Assembly (NCBI RefSeq): GCF_029873635.1
Contig: NC_080420.1
Span: 31,673,032-31,737,031, forward strand
From: Malania oleifera
Lineage: Eukaryota; Streptophyta; Magnoliopsida; Santalales; Ximeniaceae
DNA length: 64,000 bases
Reading direction: 5' to 3'
The notes beneath the pieces were generated by a model. That model worked only from the letters and a program-made list of their open reading frames with translations, was not told the origin of the DNA and searched no databases. Position 1 is the stretch's first letter. Each line of letters begins with the position of its first letter. Of the stretch, positions 59,991 through 64,000 are shown piece after piece. The translations under genes and the position numbers were made by a program.

Positions 59991-62041
59991 TGACTCATTC
60001 TGAGTTATGCTTCCAAGTGCAGAAGTGTCAAGTTGTATCAAGGATGAGTCCAGGATCGTATTCCACAGGGACCACTGAGTATCAAAGTATTTGTGAAAGT
60101 TTAGTGAAATCCTGTTGCTGTAAAATATGAGTTGAAAATCTTTTTGGTCTTTTATGATTTTGAAAACAGTAAACAAAGAGGAAGAAGCTTGAGTAAACTA
60201 TCAAAATGAAACTGAAATTTTATCAATTCTCCAAAAATGTAACCTACTAACGCAATCAAATTAAACAGATTAACTGAAACAATTTACCAAATACTCGGGT
60301 TACGGGTCAATGTCTGCTTGCTTCCACCGTTTACTAATTTCCTAGGCCTTACTCCTCTTCTTGTTAATCCAATCAAGGCATTAATAAGATGAAATTTTTA
60401 TCACTAAAGATCGAGTAAATTGGCCACATCCAAACGGAAGAAAATATAAACTCTCATTAAGCATCAACCGAATATCGTGTAAATAAGTTGATTAAAATCC
60501 TAGATTAAATCAAGGTTTTGATGTGCCTAACGTCAACAACAAAACAAGAAGCAAGAACTAGTGATTTATCAACGATCCCTTCAATTTTCGATTTTAACTA
60601 AATAAAAGTTTAACAATGATATCATAGGATAACTAATAAATCATGAAACGCAAACGACATCAACCCACACCCCGAGTTACCGAACTTAGCCACTCATGCT
60701 TGCAATAAAAAAAACAAGTATGGAAATCTTAGTTCACTTAAGGAAATAGCTAAACACGCATTATTAAAGATAGCAACTACAATTAAGGAATTAAAACATG
60801 CAATGGAAACTCAATCAAACATACACACTCACACTAAAAAAATCAAACCTTTAATATGGATCAATAATTCAAACCAAGAACTCGAACGAAAAAATGCAAA
60901 CACATCGAGAAAAAAAAATCTAAACTTTGAACGATACCGAAAACATAAAAATACGAACTTTAACCAAACTGTAAAAAAATTTGAACTTTGACGAAACCGA
61001 CCCTAATTAAATTTATTAAATAACTTGGAATGTTAAACTACTCTACGGAAAAAGAAATTAACCGAAAGAGAATAATAAAAAAAAACAATTAAACTTCACT
61101 AATCATGAAACACCCTATTTAGTATTCAAAACCAAAAAATAACAATAAACTCAAATAACAAGTTAACAATATTCAAAGTAATATTCAAAGAAAGAGAAAA
61201 GATAAGAGAGAAAGAACATAAGAATTTGAGGCCGGAGAGATGTGCAGAGGCAGCTTGCTTGCTGTGGTGCTTCACGGGTCTTGCAACAGGTTGAGCAAGA
61301 GTGGTGGGGCTGGAGGATGAAGCTGTCTGCTGGTGTGGACGGGCCTTCCAGCAGGTTACTGCTGTAGCAGGGGCTGCGGATGGAAGTTAGTGTAGGGGCT
61401 GGTGTGAGGAAGAACAGAGGAGCAGGATAGAGAGGCCAGCGGGAAAGAAAGACAAGAAAAAAAACTAAGAGAAAAATAAGATGAAGAAGATGAAGAGGAT
61501 GAAGAGGAAGAAGAAGAACAAGGAGCGTGAGAGAGCCCCCACGGGCTGCCTTTTTAAAAGAAGGAGGAGGAAGAGAATATTTAAAGGGGATGGGGAAAAA
61601 CCCTATGACCCGGATTACCCAACCCGACCCGGCCATGCATGGCCGGGTCACATCAAATACCCATTCATATATATTTTTTTTCTCATTTTATTTGTTCTCT
61701 GTTCGTCGCAAATTCTGCTCTTCTGGAGCCCGTATCTCACAAAACTCAAAACACTAAAGTTGTAGATGATCCTTTCCTATTTCTCCAGAAATTTGAATCG
61801 TCTCAATCGGAACTCAGACGGAAAAGTTATGCATGAAATACGAACAGGTGTCGGTTTTGTTTCCTAGGATTTTTCCTGCGACAAAAAATTACCAAAAATT
61901 CATAAATTGTGCAATGAAACTCAAGAATACTAAATTCGACACTTTATTAAAATATTAGACTTAATTGGACATTTTAATTAAAAATATAAGCCGTAAAGCC
62001 CGGGTTAACACGCCCAATTACGCAGTTTTGACCCGTAATCA
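59991..62041 (-). mobile_element. Solo LTR of unassigned family in the integrase of Tekay element 2
   Basis: 2,051 bp starting TGACTCATTC and ending CGTAATCA, flanked by exact GTAAC (59,986-59,990 and 62,042-62,046). No proteins are recognisable; the 162-aa minus-strand frame at 61,651-61,163 is Leu/Pro/Ser-rich and resembles no known domain. A TTTAAATA-like box and GC-richer leader read on the minus strand, so orientation is tentatively minus. The clade is not assigned. Confidence 0.78.
61478..61530. repeat. Purine-rich (GAAGAT/GAAGAA)n tract
   Basis: Imperfect GAAGAT-type repeats in the solo LTR, giving a spurious Lys/Met-rich frame. Confidence 0.8.
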
Positions 62042-64000
62042 GTAACCAACCTTCATCGGTATAAAATGAGTTGATTTCGTCAATCTATCCACGATCACCC
62101 AAATGACATTCTGCCTGTGAAGAGCTGGTGGCAATCCAGTAATGAAGTCCATGGAAATGTGCTCCCATTTCCACACCGGAATAAGTAAAGGCTGCAACGA
62201 CCCTACTGGCCTCTAATGTTTAGCTTTCACCTACTGACACATCAGACACTGCTCCACGAACTGAGCAATCTGCCTCTTCATACTAGACCACCAGAAGGTC
62301 TTGCGCAAATCCCGATACATCTTTGTACTACCAAGATGTATCATACACAAAAAGCGATGTGCTTCCTTCAAAATCAACCTTCTGATCTCATCGTCGTTTG
62401 TAACACACAATCTGGTCCCAAACTTTAATACACCTCCTTCAGAGATGTTAAACTTTGCGGCCAATCCTTATTGTACCTTTTCCATAACCTCTGCCAACTC
62501 CGCATCACTAGCCTACGTGGCTTTAATACGCTCAAACAAAGTTGGCTGGATTACCAAGCTAGCGATGAAAGCCTGATCATCACCAAACACCAACTCGGAA
62601 CCAAGGCTCTCCAGATCCCGTCTGATGTGATGCTGAGCTACAACTGCAGATACTATCGTGTGATCTGACTTACAACTCAAGGCATCAACCACCACATTAG
62701 CTTTTCCTGGGTGATAACTAATGGTGCAATCGTAGTCCTTAATCAACTCAAGCCACCATATTTGCCTCATATTCAATTCCTTCTATGTGAAAAAGTACCT
62801 GAGAATTTTGTCGTTAGTGAAAATCTCGCACTGCACACCAGACAAGTAGTGTTACCAGATCTTCAGTGCATATATAACAGCAGTCAACTCTAAATCGTGC
62901 GTAGGGTAATTCTTTTCATAATCTTTTAGTTACCAAGAAGCATAAGCAATTACCTTACCCTGCTGTGTAAGCACACAACCCAACCTTTCAGAGATGCGTT
63001 GCTATAATTCACAAAATTGCCATCCCCCGAAGGAATGGTCAAAACTGGAGCGGTAACCAGCCGGTGCTTCAACTCCTGAAAACACTGCTCGCAATCATTG
63101 GTCCACTCAAACTTCACCCCCTTTCTAGTTAAATGTGTCAGAGGCCCAAACAACTTAGAGAACCCTTCTATGAACCGACGGTAATAACCCGCCAGCCCTA
63201 GAAAACTCTAAACCTCTTGAACACTCTTCAGTCTTCCCCAGTCAACCACAGCTTCAATCTTGCTAGGATCAACTGAGATACCGCTCTTAAACACCACATG
63301 GCCTAAAAACGAGACCTAATTCAACCAGAATTCACACTTTTTTAACTTGGCATACAACTTCCTTTCTCGTAGAATCTGTAGTACCAACCTCAGATGGTTC
63401 TCATGCTCTTCCAAACTCTTTGAATATACTAGAATGTCATCCATGAATACCTCTACAAACTGATCCAGGTACTCATGGAAAACTATGTTCATCAAATCCA
63501 TGAACACCGCCAGACCATTCATCAACCCAAAAGGCATGACTAAGAACTCATAGTGGTCATATCTAGTTCGAAAAGCAGTCTTTGCAACATCTTCAGATCG
63601 TACCCTCACCTGATGGTACCTTGACCATAGGTCGATCTTCGAAAAGACCCGCATTCCCTGATGCTGGTCAAAGAGATCATTAATACAAAGAAAAGGCTAG
63701 TGATTCTTCATAGTCACCTTGTTGATCTCACGATAATCAATACACATACGCATTGACCCGTCCTTCTTCTTCACAAACAATACTGGAGCTCCTAGGGTGA
63801 AACACTCAATCGGATGAAGCCCTTATCTAGTAATTCATATAATTGCTCCTTCAATTCCTGAAGTTCCACTAGAGCCATCCGGTATGGAGCTTTAGAGTTC
63901 GGTGCCTTGCCAGGCAGCAACTCTATCGCAAACTCCACCTCACGATCCGGAGGCAACCCAGGTAAATCTTCTAGAAACACATCTGGGAACTTGTTGACTA

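Larger units (their letters stand above)
56905..64000 (-). mobile_element. Tekay/Del-type Ty3/gypsy element 2, runs off the window
   Basis: Same family as element 1 but inverted. The 3' LTR is 56,905-58,792, with a purine tract just inside (plus 58,793-58,805). Going leftward in its own sense: RT-side start at the window edge (63,980-63,792, [21 protein letters not shown]), RT (63,654-63,316, [13 protein letters not shown] and FMDDILVYS), RNase H (63,153-62,513), integrase zinc region (62,464-62,231), integrase core (62,046-62,042 and 59,990-59,554, SIVSDRDLRF and FAYNNSFQASIGMALFEALYGQRC), and the C-terminal segment (59,360-59,055, VFHVSMLRRYV). It is broken in a few places. It inserted into the 3' LTR of element 1. 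Confidence 0.9.

Noticed and set aside
61163-61651. 162-codon minus-strand frame, Leu/Pro/Ser-rich
   Set aside because: It lies in the leader region of a solo LTR, has no recognisable domain, and overlaps purine-rich low-complexity DNA.

Overview
The window is a stretch of angiosperm nuclear DNA, probably from a eudicot. It is AT-rich and gene-poor, with many nested transposable elements. The plant origin rests on spliced genes of the plant-specific DUF1262 family, a CACTA (En/Spm) transposon with TNP2 and Ptta/En-Spm domains, Ty3/gypsy chromoviruses primed by initiator tRNA-Met, Sirevirus-like LTRs and a TRIM. No operon-like organisation, CRISPR array or convincing tRNA/rRNA gene was seen.

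Layout. 1-15,880: right-hand part of a large CACTA element on the + strand, with its left end outside the window. It holds a decayed TNP2-type transposase gene and a decayed second gene of the Ptta/En-Spm type. Downstream lie an ~1.9-kb tandem array built from two alternating ~175-bp units, and palindromic subterminal repeats ending in the CACTA terminus. A non-autonomous LARD-like LTR element (1,899-7,854, target duplication GAAAC) and a solo LTR (9,543-11,573) sit inside it. 15,881-16,793: remnant of a gypsy element that the CACTA element entered.

16,794-28,438 (copy A) and 33,704-46,464 (copy B) are a direct segmental duplication, about 10.3-10.4 kb each once later insertions are removed. 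Each copy carries, in order: a DUF1262 exon-1 fragment, an AT-rich spacer, an incomplete chromovirus with 521-bp LTRs on the minus strand, and an apparently intact two-exon DUF1262 gene (396 aa) with its TATA region. After duplication copy A gained a TRIM (26,891-28,141) and copy B gained a 2.46-kb solo LTR (37,972-40,429). Between the copies lie a palindromic GT/AC microsatellite, LTR debris and a solo LTR of the LARD family.

47,501-64,000: two Tekay/Del-type gypsy elements of one family in opposite orientation, the second inserted in the 3' LTR of the first and running off the window. Each carries a foreign solo LTR in its integrase region, at nearly the same homologous position.

The only host genes that look functional are the two DUF1262 copies; no biochemical function is established for this family. 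The most interesting signals are the dated order of events in the duplicated block, the alternating higher-order repeat inside the CACTA element, arrays of short palindromes just upstream of LTR TATA boxes in several LTR families, and a cluster of class I TCP-like palindromes in the copy-B solo LTR.
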